Below are positions 22,628-32,247 of a stretch of DNA of 64,000 nt, one piece after another. The DNA lies in the NCBI GenBank assembly GCA_010015655.1, contig ML976693.1, forward strand, positions 538,622 through 602,621, read 5' to 3'. This DNA is from Bimuria novae-zelandiae CBS 107.79 (lineage: Eukaryota > Ascomycota > Dothideomycetes > Pleosporales > Didymosphaeriaceae). Under the pieces are notes generated by a model, which had not been told where the DNA came from, did no database searches, and saw only the letters and a list, made by a program, of their open reading frames with translations. The position numbers were made by a program, and so were the translations under genes. Positions within the stretch are counted from its first letter, which is position 1. Every line of letters begins with the position of its first letter.

Positions 22628-23399
22628 ACCCGGCCCGGGAGGAGCATGTACATTTTGTAACTTGTATGAGAGCATCGGCGCTGGCGTTGTACAGGACGGT
22701 TTTGTAGCGGATTCGATATATCAGCCTCTAGCCTCGGAAGCTTTGTACGTTTTCCCGTCACCTTTTGCGAGTCCAATCACAGATGAATATCAAAGCGACC
22801 TGACACTGATGACTGCTGTGCATTTTTCTTTCCTTTGGCGCACTGCTCATGAAGCGTGTCCACAAGCATGCCACCTGCCTGCCTGCACCCGCTTATATCT
22901 CACCAATCTTCACGAACCGAACGAGCTTCCCCTTGCACTTTGCATGCTGGAATTGTTACCCATCCCGCGCTAACACAAATGGTTTGCAGACCCAGAGATG
23001 GCACGTCGAATTGTACCGTCCACTATACAGTCCGCAGCTTTCTTTCGCCCGTTCGCTAAACTTCGATTCCTAACGCACGAAGTGCAAAACTGCGATATCG
23101 CGCGAAGGTGGGCTCGCGGTATGACGAACTTCACGTAGCTCGACTGGGCGCGCAAAATGCTGCTATTGACTTCCCACATAAAGATTCTCGTTTAACGTTC
23201 GAGGAACCTGGTGGTGGGTTTACGATAGAGGGCAGCACGCTGGCAGAGGAGAAGGTCACCTTTCATCCCTCGAGACGTTCCGTTTGATCAGATTCTCTTC
23301 ATTATACATCATTCAAGTTTAAAAAATATGTACGACTTTTGAATAACATCGAGCCAGCAAAATAATGTGCACTAGTACCCCTGAGAGACGGCGAGTTCT
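22628..23399. other. Intergenic, convergent genes
   Basis: This 770-bp stretch holds the 3' ends of BIG1 and of the minus-strand secreted protein gene. Only short chance frames are seen. Confidence 0.5.
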
Positions 23400-24178
23400 T
23401 CACTTGCGGCCAGGCGGTGGCGTCCAATCCGCGGGAATCGGCTTCGTCGTCGTAACATGCGGCGTCGTCAGCGCGGGCTTCGGATTCGTGCACGTCTCCG
23501 TCTTAGTCTCGGGCTCGAAGGAAATCGTATACACTTTCTCCGAGGTCGTCGTGATGGTCACGGTTTTCTGTTACAGCCTTAGCAAAACACACGGTAGTGG
23601 TGCGGAAGGAATGTACTCACCGTCGTAGTAGCAGGCTCGTACTCATACACAACCGGACACCGGCAGTGCTGCGTGAACGTCCAGTACTTTGCGCAGTTGC
23701 CCTTGGTGTCGTAGCACGGGCCGCTGCCCCAGCCTGTCTGCGAGCCGTACGTGGGGTGCGTGGCGGAGATGTGCGTTGCGATATAGAGATCCTTTTCGCA
23801 GCAGCGCCACTCATCTTTCAGGGGGATTTTGCAGGTTACGGTGCGGCCGGAGACGACGCAGGCGCCGTTGCCGATGGTGTAGTCGAATTGGCCGGGGGCG
23901 GTCTTTGTAGGGACGGCGGTGCCGACTTGGACGTGTGCGTCGGAGATGGTCCAACCGGAATTGACGGTGTAGACGGTGGTCAGGGTCCCGGAGGAGATGG
24001 TGGAGCAAACGGTGCCGAATGGGATTTTGGTGGCGCCGTACACGAGGGGGGTGCAGGCGTTGTCGACGTAGACGTCTCGGCGGGCGAGGGGGGCAAAGGG
24101 GTTATCGAAGGGGGAGGCTGCTGTTGGCATGGCGAGGAGGGCGCCGGCGAGGGCGGAAAGGACGGTAGGGAAGTGCAT
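23400..24178 (-). CDS. Cysteine-rich secreted protein, unknown function
   Basis: Two exons, 24178-23621 and 23567-23400, with a 53-nt intron (GTGAGT...GTAACAG), encode 241 aa. The start at 24178 puts a good signal peptide first (MHFPTVLSALAGALLAMPTAAS). A further in-frame ATG at 24247 would add a polar leader and is less likely. LARR-D at residues 31-35 looks like a Kex2 processing site, so the mature protein may start at DVYVDN. Eleven cysteines follow, including a CC and a CRC pair, suggesting a disulfide-bonded extracellular fold. The tail is Thr/Pro-rich (ITTTSEK, TTPHVTTTKPIP) and could be O-glycosylated. I do not recognise the family. A small secreted, effector-like or wall-associated protein is an inference from size, cysteines and signal peptide only. 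Confidence 0.7.
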
Positions 24179-25384
24179 ATTGCGTGCGACTGTTCTTTTT
24201 TTCTGGTGTTGTTGGAGATGATGAGATGGGAATGGGTCTTGGGGCATGAGCCTGCTTCTTTATACTTATTTGATGACATTCTATACCACTGTCTATTGAG
24301 CCCGTGGCTTGGCCACTTGATGCTTTTGCGCTCCCACGATGGCGGTGATGCACGAAGCATGTAGAAGGCGTTTTCCAAAAATCGGCCTTTTTGACGAAGG
24401 AAGAATCTCCGCCGGCACCAAACAGAGCAATCACCTGAGGTCTGAAGGCTGTGGGATGACTTGAGTCATGCCGAGCAGACGAATATTGATTTAGTCTTCA
24501 GCTGTACCCGTGGTACCATAGAGATGCATGCAGTATTGAAAGCGCCACGCCAAGCAGAAGGGATCGGCCATTCCACAGATAGTTGTAATATTCCCCGACG
24601 CCACTCACACTGAAAGTGCCGTAATTGTGTCTCCCATGTGGAGCCCTGGAGCGGTCCAGACATCTGGGTCGGTGAAGTCATTTTTCAGCTATTCTCGCAT
24701 TCCACGGTCTCATATTATCCACATTTTCCGGGGTACTTGGCGAGCGGCGAGGGGACACAAGATCTCTCTCGACTAGTTGAAAGTCTCAGTCCATTTCTCC
24801 ACGAGCTGGCAGGACGGATACTCACCGTGGCTGATGTCTAGCATCATCAGTCGTTGTAGGGTACCTTCCGCATAGAAAGCTTTGTGTGTGCTTAAACCAC
24901 GGGGACCCACAGTTTTGAATTCTCGTAATGGAGACACGTTGTCATATACCCTACCAGAGGTAGCGAACGAGCCTCTCCTTTCCTTCACACCAAAATCGTC
25001 CTAGACCAGCAACCTCACCTTCCCACTTCGATCACGCGACGCACGAAAGCGTAATACATACACCAAAAATGAATAAGTAATCGCCCCACTGCTACTCTAA
25101 ACACCAACAATATTGAAGCGTCTGCACTGAAGCTTAAGCACCCTAGAAAGACGGGGAAAGCTACTAGCGCTATGCGCTTAATCTAGCCTTGCTAGCCGCG
25201 AGCTAAACAATATCGGTCTGGACTCCAGCCACAGGAGAAGACTCTAATGTAGCTTTTGAGGTGTCTCAGAGTCCGCAGGTACTGGGAGCCGGCTGAGGCG
25301 GGTATGTACTTGGATTTGGAACAGGTAAGTTTTCTCCAACCAGAGACAATAATCCGTTACTGCCTTCATTGATAGGATCGTTCA
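24179..25384. other. Intergenic with possible repeat remnant
   Basis: About 1.2 kb contain no supportable gene. The promoter of the secreted-protein gene should lie in the first few hundred bases. Around 25120-25230 the sequence becomes rich in CTAG/GCTA motifs (ctagcgctatgcgcttaat), recalling the border of the AT-rich block at the window start. This may be an old repeat scar, but no element can be named. Confidence 0.35.
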
Positions 25385-26050
25385 GTGCACGCTTGGGAAT
25401 GGCAGTCGAGAATAAGTTTAAGAGTTTCGCTCCGATATCAACCAACCTCGCTTCCAGACGTTCTCCAATTGGACGTGGTCACAGCAGGCGGCGAGCAAGA
25501 AATTACAACCGCCTGCACCAACACTGACCTATTCTGGGCTCTCAGAGACGCCGGTGGCGCCTTTGCGGAGGTCACGAAGGTCTGATTCGAGGCTTCTCCT
25601 AGAATTACCGCGGTCAACACGTTATTCGGCCTCATCACCTGTCAGGACGCAGCCGCATCCAGCAAAGGCGCCGAGAATCTCGTCAACAAACAAAACATCT
25701 TACGATCAAAAAGCCATTTCGGGATTACCTCTAAACTCAAATCTCGGTCGCAACTCACAGCACCAGGGTATCTGGGCCACCGACAAAGCCCTCCGTGACA
25801 TCACCATCCTCTCCTTCCAAGCATTCAATACTTCCTCTTGACACATTGGAAGGCGCGGCAACCCTATTCGCTCACGTGCTCAAGAGCCCAGGGTGTACCG
25901 CATCGAACAGAACCACGCAGTCCACCGGACGATCAAGCTGGAACGACGCGTAAACAGCGCTTGTCCTCCCCATCACCACCCAGGGCTGCTTCGTCGGCAT
26001 CGACGTCCTCAACGTCAGCCGCATGATCGCTCCGCGCGTCCTCATCAGGC
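25385..26050 (+). pseudogene. Relic of an FAD-linked oxidase (BBE-like)
   Basis: LPDVLQLDVVTAGGEQEITTA, then ACTNTDLFWALRDAGGAF, reproduces the conserved core of FAD-dependent berberine-bridge/isoamyl-alcohol-oxidase-type proteins (the VVTADG...N-x-DLFWALRGGGG-x-FG region of the FAD-binding domain). A TGA follows VTKV at about 25582-25584, yet recognisable sequence (FEASPRITAVNTLFG) continues in the same frame before further stops around 25800. CGA to TGA is one C-to-T step. The N-terminal FAD-binding part with its flavin-linking His/Cys motifs and most of the C-terminal substrate domain are absent or unrecognisable. The gene is dead. The right-hand boundary is approximate. Confidence 0.65.
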
Positions 26051-26844
26051 CCGCAGTGCAGAAGCTGGCTAACTACATTGCCGATTTCTCGCCGGAGGTC
26101 CTTCCTTTGCCTTCGCGGGTTCTGCTCCTTCGACAACGCAAATTGGATAGGATGGGACTGACCACAATAGCGGATGCACAGCAGTTGCTTTGCCTTTGAC
26201 GTAGCGCTCCGGCGTTGCTTCGCCGATGCCGTTTTGCCAGACTTTTCCTTCAACAATGCGCCGCTCACGGGGCTGAGAAATGACTCCGTCACGCGTAAGC
26301 AGGTTGAAGAGTGCCAAGAACGAGATTGATCTGGAAAGGGTATCCAACTGTCCGAGGGGTGAGGGGAGTGAGGAGGGATATTGAGACAGAGGTGGATGAG
26401 AAGATATGGAGCATGTGTGGGGCTCTAAGATCTGATACTGATCCTGACGTGACAAAAATGAATAGATATATCCGATCACGGACGAATGCTTCACAATGCG
26501 ATTCCCACTGTGTCCCTCTTCCCATGCATGGTACCTTCGGTATAGTACCGCTAGGCATTCAATAATCAGATCATGCGAACAATTACACACGATATCAACG
26601 AACTCGATACAAACCAAACAATCGCTTTGGAAATAAGTCTGGCATACGTACATTCATCAAGGTATCTATAAAATATCATCTCGTCCTCGACCCAAAGAAA
26701 ACCCATCCCCCTCTTTGCTCCCAGCTCCCGAGCCCTCTGGCCCACGCAAGTCCAGGACGGATATCATCGCATCAAAAGCCCAAATGTCCCGCCCAGAATG
26801 GAAAACGAAAAAGCCGCTCGTTGGCTGGCCAGCACTCATCTCTA
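26051..26844. other. Intergenic, no gene seen
   Basis: Downstream of the oxidase relic and of the convergent small membrane protein gene. A 194-codon minus frame (26069-26653) shows no motifs and is probably chance. Nothing else was seen. Confidence 0.4.
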
Positions 26845-27333
26845 TCACATAAAACCCTGCGCCATCTTGGCCAAGCTAGCCAACCCCCCAATCCCACTCG
26901 CCACGCTCTGCAAATTCATACCACTACCACCCGCACCACCTCCTTCCCTTCCATACCCCTCACTCCCATAGTACCCTCCTGCGTGTCCCCCGCTAGCGTA
27001 CCCTCCCCGATGTCCCGTCTCCATGCCCGGCATATTCACGCCAAACTTGCGTGCCAGTTTTGTCAGCACGCCGCCCGAGATGAGCGGCAGCAGGATCATG
27101 ACGATTTTAAAGGGGTGGCGCCGCGCGTACGACCACAGGCGGTGCAGCAGCTCGCGGAACTTGGCGTACAGGTAGGTGATGTAGCCGTCGCGCGGGGAGC
27201 GCTTGTAGCGCGATGTTGAGGCGTGGTGACGCGAGGAGGACGAGTAGGTGCTGCCGGCGGAGGAGCGGGCGTACGAGGGGCGGGAGGAGGTGTGGTGGCG
27301 CGAGGAGGACGAGGACGGGGTGAACCAGCCCAT
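26845..27333 (-). CDS. Small conserved fungal membrane protein, unknown function
   Basis: A single exon of 162 aa from the ATG at 27333 (MGWFTPSSSSS); the frame stays open upstream but that part is not expected to be coding. The N-terminal 50 residues are Ser/Arg/His-rich. Then comes an amphipathic basic stretch (YLYAKFRELLHRLWSYARRHP) that runs directly into one predicted transmembrane or membrane-hugging helix (FKIVMILLPLISGGVLTKLA). The C-terminal half is Gly/Tyr-rich (GYYGSEGYGREGGGAGG) and low complexity, ending SLAKMAQGFM. The layout suggests a small membrane-anchored protein. I know of no function and cannot name a domain. Confidence 0.6.
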   Translation of the reverse strand: MGWFTPSSSSSRHHTSSRPSYARSSAGSTYSSSSRHHASTSRYKRSPRDGYITYLYAKFRELLHRLWSYARRHPFKIVMILLPLISGGVLTKLARKFGVNMPGMETGHRGGYASGGHAGGYYGSEGYGREGGGAGGSGMNLQSVASGIGGLASLAKMAQGFM

Positions 27334-28253
27334 TTTGTGCAGTGGGCGTGGGCTTAAGCTATGTTTTGGATGCAAAGGGGTCGCGGGTGCGTGGGAGGTT
27401 TGAGCGCGTAGGTGTGGTGTGGTGTGGTGTGGTGTGGTGTGCGCATGCGTCGCGCGCGAAGAGAGGATAATGCGATGGGTCTGGCACTCTCAACCCAACG
27501 TCCTCGCTCCGGTCAAGGTGGAGCACAGTCGGGCTGGCTGCAACCCAACCCAGCACTCTCACGCCCAAGTCTCCCTACTTCAAGCTCCGAGTGCGCTTCA
27601 AAGCGCGCCCAATGCAACTCTTCTATTTCGACGTTGGTTCAAAAACCTCGTGGTGCGTCCGAGAGATCGCTAGCGGAGCAAACAGGTGGAGGTACGGCGG
27701 GAGATGTGACGGGCGAAGAGGAGTGCGTGTGCGCAGAACCAGTGGAGCCGGACTGGAGCTTTTGCGCAAAAGAGACGGGGGTGATCGACAGGCGACAGAC
27801 CGCTCTTTTCGGGACGGGAGGGAACCCTGCAGCCCCTAGTCCCAGCCTCCCCGCCAAGAGCGCCGAAGGATCCATGCAACCATGTCTTGCGTGAACACCG
27901 CCGTGAACGACGTGGGGCGGGCTCATCATTGGGTGGTGCGACACGATGCCGCAGAAGGATGTATACCCGTGGAGAGCGCATTCAGCGAACACATTAGAGG
28001 AGAAAAGCAAATTCAAACTGAACAGCAAAGAAGTAAAAGCATTAATTACAAGTGCAGTATCCAGACCCTTCCATATCAAAATCGTATCCTACATCCGCCA
28101 TCAACGTATCCCATTCCAATACACCCTACAAACGAGCCGCTTCAATAACGATAGACAAAAGAAGGGAAGTGTCGCTTCAAAACTCGCTCGCCAACCAAAC
28201 GATGCAGCTCATGCAAATATGCATGTGTTGAAAAAGCGTTCGATTGGGAATAT
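27334..28253. other. Intergenic, promoter of small membrane protein gene
   Basis: The stretch lies between the small membrane protein start and the 3' end of the Gts1-like gene. It contains the GGTGT microsatellite at 27411-27440. Several overlapping short frames (up to 160 codons) look like GC-driven chance frames. Confidence 0.45.
27411..27440. repeat. Pentanucleotide microsatellite (GGTGT)6
   Basis: Six perfect copies of ggtgt lie about 80 bp upstream of the ATG of the small membrane protein gene (which reads away on the minus strand), so it is probably in that gene's 5' leader or promoter. Confidence 0.9.
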
Positions 28254-30449
28254 CTACCGCCTAAAGCTGGAGCTCAGGCCTGAAAATGCATCGGGAGAAT
28301 GCCGACCGCCCATCAAGCCTGCGAAATCAACACTTTCGTTGCTGACGTGCCGAGATCCTTGGACTTGCGGTGGGATCGCTGAAGGTGGCTTCTGCGCGCC
28401 TGTCTGGCCTTGCATCGAGGCAAATGGGTTCATCTGCCCTGCTGCTGGCGCGACCGGTGCAGATGCTGGGGCCTGCGTCGGCGGTGTTTGCGATTGCTGC
28501 TGCTGTTCAGGAGCATATTGTGGTTGATTGTAAAGGGCTAGAATAGAGTTCTTATCAAAAGCACCTTGCGGTTGCTGGGTATAATTGAACTGTGAATAAT
28601 TGGGTTGCTGTTGCTGATGCTGGAAAGGATTGGGGGTCTGCTGCTGCTGGAAAGGATTGGCTTGCGAATTTGGCATCTGGGTCTGCTGCTGCTGGAAATG
28701 ATTGGGTGCTTGCGAATTTGGCATCTGATTCTGCTGCTGCACCATGAAAGGATTGCCCGTTTGATGCGGCTGAATCTCAGGCTGTTGCTGGTTGGCAGGC
28801 GGCTGACCGAAAGGATTTGAATTGAATGTGTTCATCGGCGGAAACATCTGACTGCGAGAAGACTTGAGGAATGGATTGCCCGGACTACTAGGCGAATGCA
28901 TGGATTGGTATTGAGGCTGTGGAGGTGGTATTTGTGATTGTTGATACATAGATCCGTATTGCGGTGGTATCTGCGGCATTGGCGGAGGCGTAAATGACTG
29001 CTGGAAAGGATTGCTTTGCGCAAATGGAGGAGCAGGTTGCTGAGCGTAGCTTCCTGTTCTGTTGGGAAAGAGTGGCTGCTGCGGTTGCTGCAGCTGTGAA
29101 GAAAGTTGCAGCGATTGGAATGACTGCTCCAAGTTCTGTTGCTGTGGTTGATGTTGCCCGAAAGGATTCGATTGTGTAAAAGTCTGCGGTTGCTGGTATG
29201 TCTGCTGCTGGAACTGACCACCCTGCTGTTGCGATAAAAATTGGTTGAAGGGATTGGTTGGAGAGGTCGGCTGCGTCATCGAACCTCCATAGGGGTGGTG
29301 TTGCGTTTGAATAGGCGCAATCTGAGGCTGCCGCTGCGGCATAGGCGCGATGGCGTCCAAAGCATCGAACGGGTTCATTGAGGCCGTGGTCGCCGTCGCA
29401 GGCATGGTATGGGCCTTATTGAGCATAAGACCGTTGACATCAAGCTTGTCTGGTGGAGTGGGCGTGTTGCCGCGAGACTTGCCCGGGTTCTGCTCTCCCA
29501 GCCTGATCAAGGCTTCCACAGCCCTGTCAAGGTTGCCATTGAGCCCTTTCAACACCTGCAAGTTCCGCTTCTCATCTGGGAACCCCATGTCTCGCAGCGT
29601 CGCGAGTTTAGATTCGAGCCCATCCCCTGTAACGCTGGAGCCGAAAACTCTCGATGGTTTGTTCAACCTGGGTGGCGATGTGTCGTGCCCGTTGAAGTTG
29701 CTCAAACCTGGCGAGATCGGAGGTGTCACGTTCTGTGGTTGAGTGGACGCCTTCCGAAGCCCGAATCCTAGCCCTTTGGTCGGTTTTGGCGGCAGTGGAG
29801 GAGGCCGGTCCTCCACAGAACTGGAGCTCCCCGTGTTCGATCGCGTGCCTGGCCTCGAGTCGGTCATGAAGATCCTCTGCTCGTACTTCTGCCGGATGTA
29901 TCTCTCCATTGCGCTGTCCACTTCGTCGATATCGATCGGGATCTGTGGTTTTACGTTGCGAGGATTGTACGTCTTGTTGGACTCGGTGTTGCCAATGCGC
30001 TTCATGTTCTGCAGAGCGTCAACAGTTGTTGCGAGGAGGGAACGAGTGATTTCCGTACATCGACTTGCGCGCTGTCCCACTTGTCCATGCTCAGCGACTT
30101 GACCTTGGAGATGTGCGTGCCCAGCTTCCGATGCAGCGCGGCGCACCGCAGGCAGAGGAAGATGCCCACCTGAGCCGTGTTAGCCAACTTCTGTGCGTGT
30201 CTCCGAAAGGAGGACAATGTTTCGAGGTCGCATTCGCCTCACAAACAGTGTGAAGGGACTACGTACGCTCCAGCTCGCCCATCCTGTGCATGGTCAGTCG
30301 ATTGTATCTGGAAGCGGGGAGTTGCACCGCGTACCTGGGTTACGCGCTCCGCAGTCAGCGCACACATTGTTGCCCGGGACGTCCTTGATCAGGTTCTGCA
30401 ATGTCCGCTCGTTGCGCGCCTGCTGGCGCTTGTTCAGCACAGAGGCCAT
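28254..30449 (-). CDS. GTS1: ArfGAP-UBA-NPF/Gln-rich protein, Gts1/Ucp3-like
   Basis: Four exons, 30449-30335, 30283-30267 (17 nt), 30169-30059 and 30008-28254, encode 665 aa. The ArfGAP zinc finger CADC-x16-CLRC with ALHRKLGTHIS is assembled only if the 17-nt micro-exon (W-A-S-W-S) is included. The catalytic arginine context follows in exon 3-4 (LCLRCAALHR). A UBA domain spans about 213-253 (LESKLATLRDMGF ... AVEALIRLGE). The rest is Gln/Pro-rich and holds ten NPF tripeptides, the ligand of EH domains in endocytic scaffolds such as Ede1 and Pan1. ArfGAP plus UBA plus Gln-rich tail is the layout of yeast Gts1 and fission yeast Ucp3. It should stimulate GTP hydrolysis on Arf and work at endocytic sites. 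Family assignment is firm; orthology is inferred. Confidence 0.9.
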
Positions 30450-31396
30450 GGTGTGGTGCCGTGTCGATGCGCACGCGCGCCCTGGAAAGGAAGGGGCGAG
30501 ACGGAAAACGAGAACGTGCGTGAAGGCGAAGCGAAGTAAAGCGTGGAAGGACAGGGAGCGTATATGCGCCTATAACAGCGCAATGGCCGAATCGATCGGC
30601 TGAGGGCGATATTCATGCTGCCAGCGAGTCCGCCATGCGTGAAAAGGGTGCTCGACCACATCCAAGCTATACTTAGATGGGATGGCCGGCATCGTAAGAG
30701 CGGAGAACTCACACGTGGGGCCCCTGGGAATGTGCAGCCCAACTCCATGGCACAACCTCTGTAATACGTGCGCCACATGCACCTTTATCGGAACCAATTA
30801 TTTCTAGTATATACTGAGCAGCGTTACTTCGGCATTCAAAAACGAAGAGCTCTAGAAGTTGATTTTCGTCACGGATCAAGCCTATCTCATCACGGTCCAC
30901 TTCCGCTCGTTACCTGGGCAGCCTTCCCGGTTGTCCCTCGGCATCAACCCCAAGCCTTGACAGTGTAGTTTGCAGGCAGCTTAGTCGGTTAAGTTCTCGA
31001 AAGCTGTGTGTTATATAGACACGCCCATTGACAAGTAGTCCCGTAGCGCAAGGCCTGTTATCGAAAGACTTCGACGTGCCCGTCCCTGAGACCAGATCAT
31101 TCCAACATTTGAAGGTTCGCACCGCCCAAGAGAGGCAACATCAGTAAAGGCTAGGATTCCCAGTACACTCAACATGTGAGGGCGAAGTGACCCTATCACT
31201 TATGAATATGAATTTGTGGAAGTTCCCGTCATTTCAGAACTGAAGACTGCTATCAAAAATTTAAGGTGGAAAGGCGCGAAGCCCATCACTCTTCGAGTAA
31301 GCTTGCTCCAAATGTTTATTACTGCTGTTGTAACCGTTGCCCAATGTGCAGCAGGTCCTGTATACAATTGTCTACAATCAAGGGCTACCATAGGTA
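30450..31396. other. Intergenic, upstream of the Gts1-like gene
   Basis: This 950-bp stretch includes the promoter of the Gts1-like gene and the 3' end of the secreted-protein gene. Only short unsupported frames occur. Confidence 0.5.
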
Positions 31397-32247
31397 TCAA
31401 CCCTCGCCGTAGACTTGAAAACTTGTTAAAGCCTGTTCAATGTGGTGGGGCAGTTGAGTCTCCGGCATAGATAGGCTAGTTAAATTCCAAGTCTTGCCGT
31501 CATCTGGAGTCGTCATCACACCTCCCGTCACACCCTGCCCCCAGCTACTGGAGTGTTTGAAGCTCAGGTCGGCGCTGTTGAGAACGACAGAAACATCCTG
31601 CCAGCCTATAAATGCCCTCATCAGTACTGCTGGCTCTACAAGACGCGCTCTTTATACTTACCATGAGCTGGAACCGCTGCGCACTTTCCTATAGCGCACT
31701 CGAGCACTAGACTGAAGTGTCTGCCACGCTCGTCTATGCTGGTGCTGAGCGTCGACACGAGCTTGCCGTCAATGTAGACATTCTGGTCCCACAGCCGAGT
31801 AACCTCATTCAGTTTATAGTGTGCCCTGACACTTTGACCGGGAGACGCAGCCACTGTTTTGTCCCATTGCTGGCTTGGGTGCAGGTGGTCTTGTGGCTTC
31901 TGGCGAAACACGTATGCCATGTTACACCACTGGGTAGGGGAAGGATAGCGGCACCAGAAGCTGTTGCGGAGAGTCAATTGAAGCCTCCAATTCATGCTAA
32001 AAGAAAAGCCGCGTACTTGTCTTCAAGCTTAGCGCTCATCGAGGTTCCTTGCAATAAGTCCCCGTTGTCCAGAGTTACCCCGCTATAGACTGCCATATCT
32101 CCGGTCAGAGGGCTTGGAGTTTTGCCCAGGACGAGAGTCGTTGGCCTCCGTGATGTAGCTGGTGCCCTTAGCCCAATTGTCAACAAACACGACCTCGGTG
32201 GCTTGTGCGAGTGCAACCAAAGCACCGACAACTGCGCGAGACTTCAT
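31397..32247 (-). CDS. Secreted fungal protein, unknown function, frame interrupted
   Basis: Three exons are visible: 32247-32017, 31960-31662 and 31605-31397, with two 56-nt introns (GTACGC...CAACAG and GTAAGT...TTATAG) that join in frame. The ATG at 32247 begins a signal peptide (MKSRAVVGALVALAQA). The first exon reads VVFVDNWAKGTSYITEANDS in one frame and TPSPLTGDMAVYSGVTLDNG in the +1 frame, so one extra base (or two missing) is needed between about 32115 and 32145. A GGG run (ccc at 32125-32127) is the likely place. Exons 2 and 3 encode PSPTQWCNMAYVF, WDQNVYIDGKLVSTLS, a C-x4-C pair and MTTPDDGKTWNLTSLS without breaks. About 246 aa would result if repaired. I recall similar secreted ascomycete proteins but no function. 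It is either a young pseudogene or a sequencing error. Confidence 0.55.

Noticed and set aside
26069..26653. 194-codon minus-strand frame overlapping the oxidase relic's end
   Set aside because: No conserved motifs and no start context; the plus strand explains part of it as a decayed gene.
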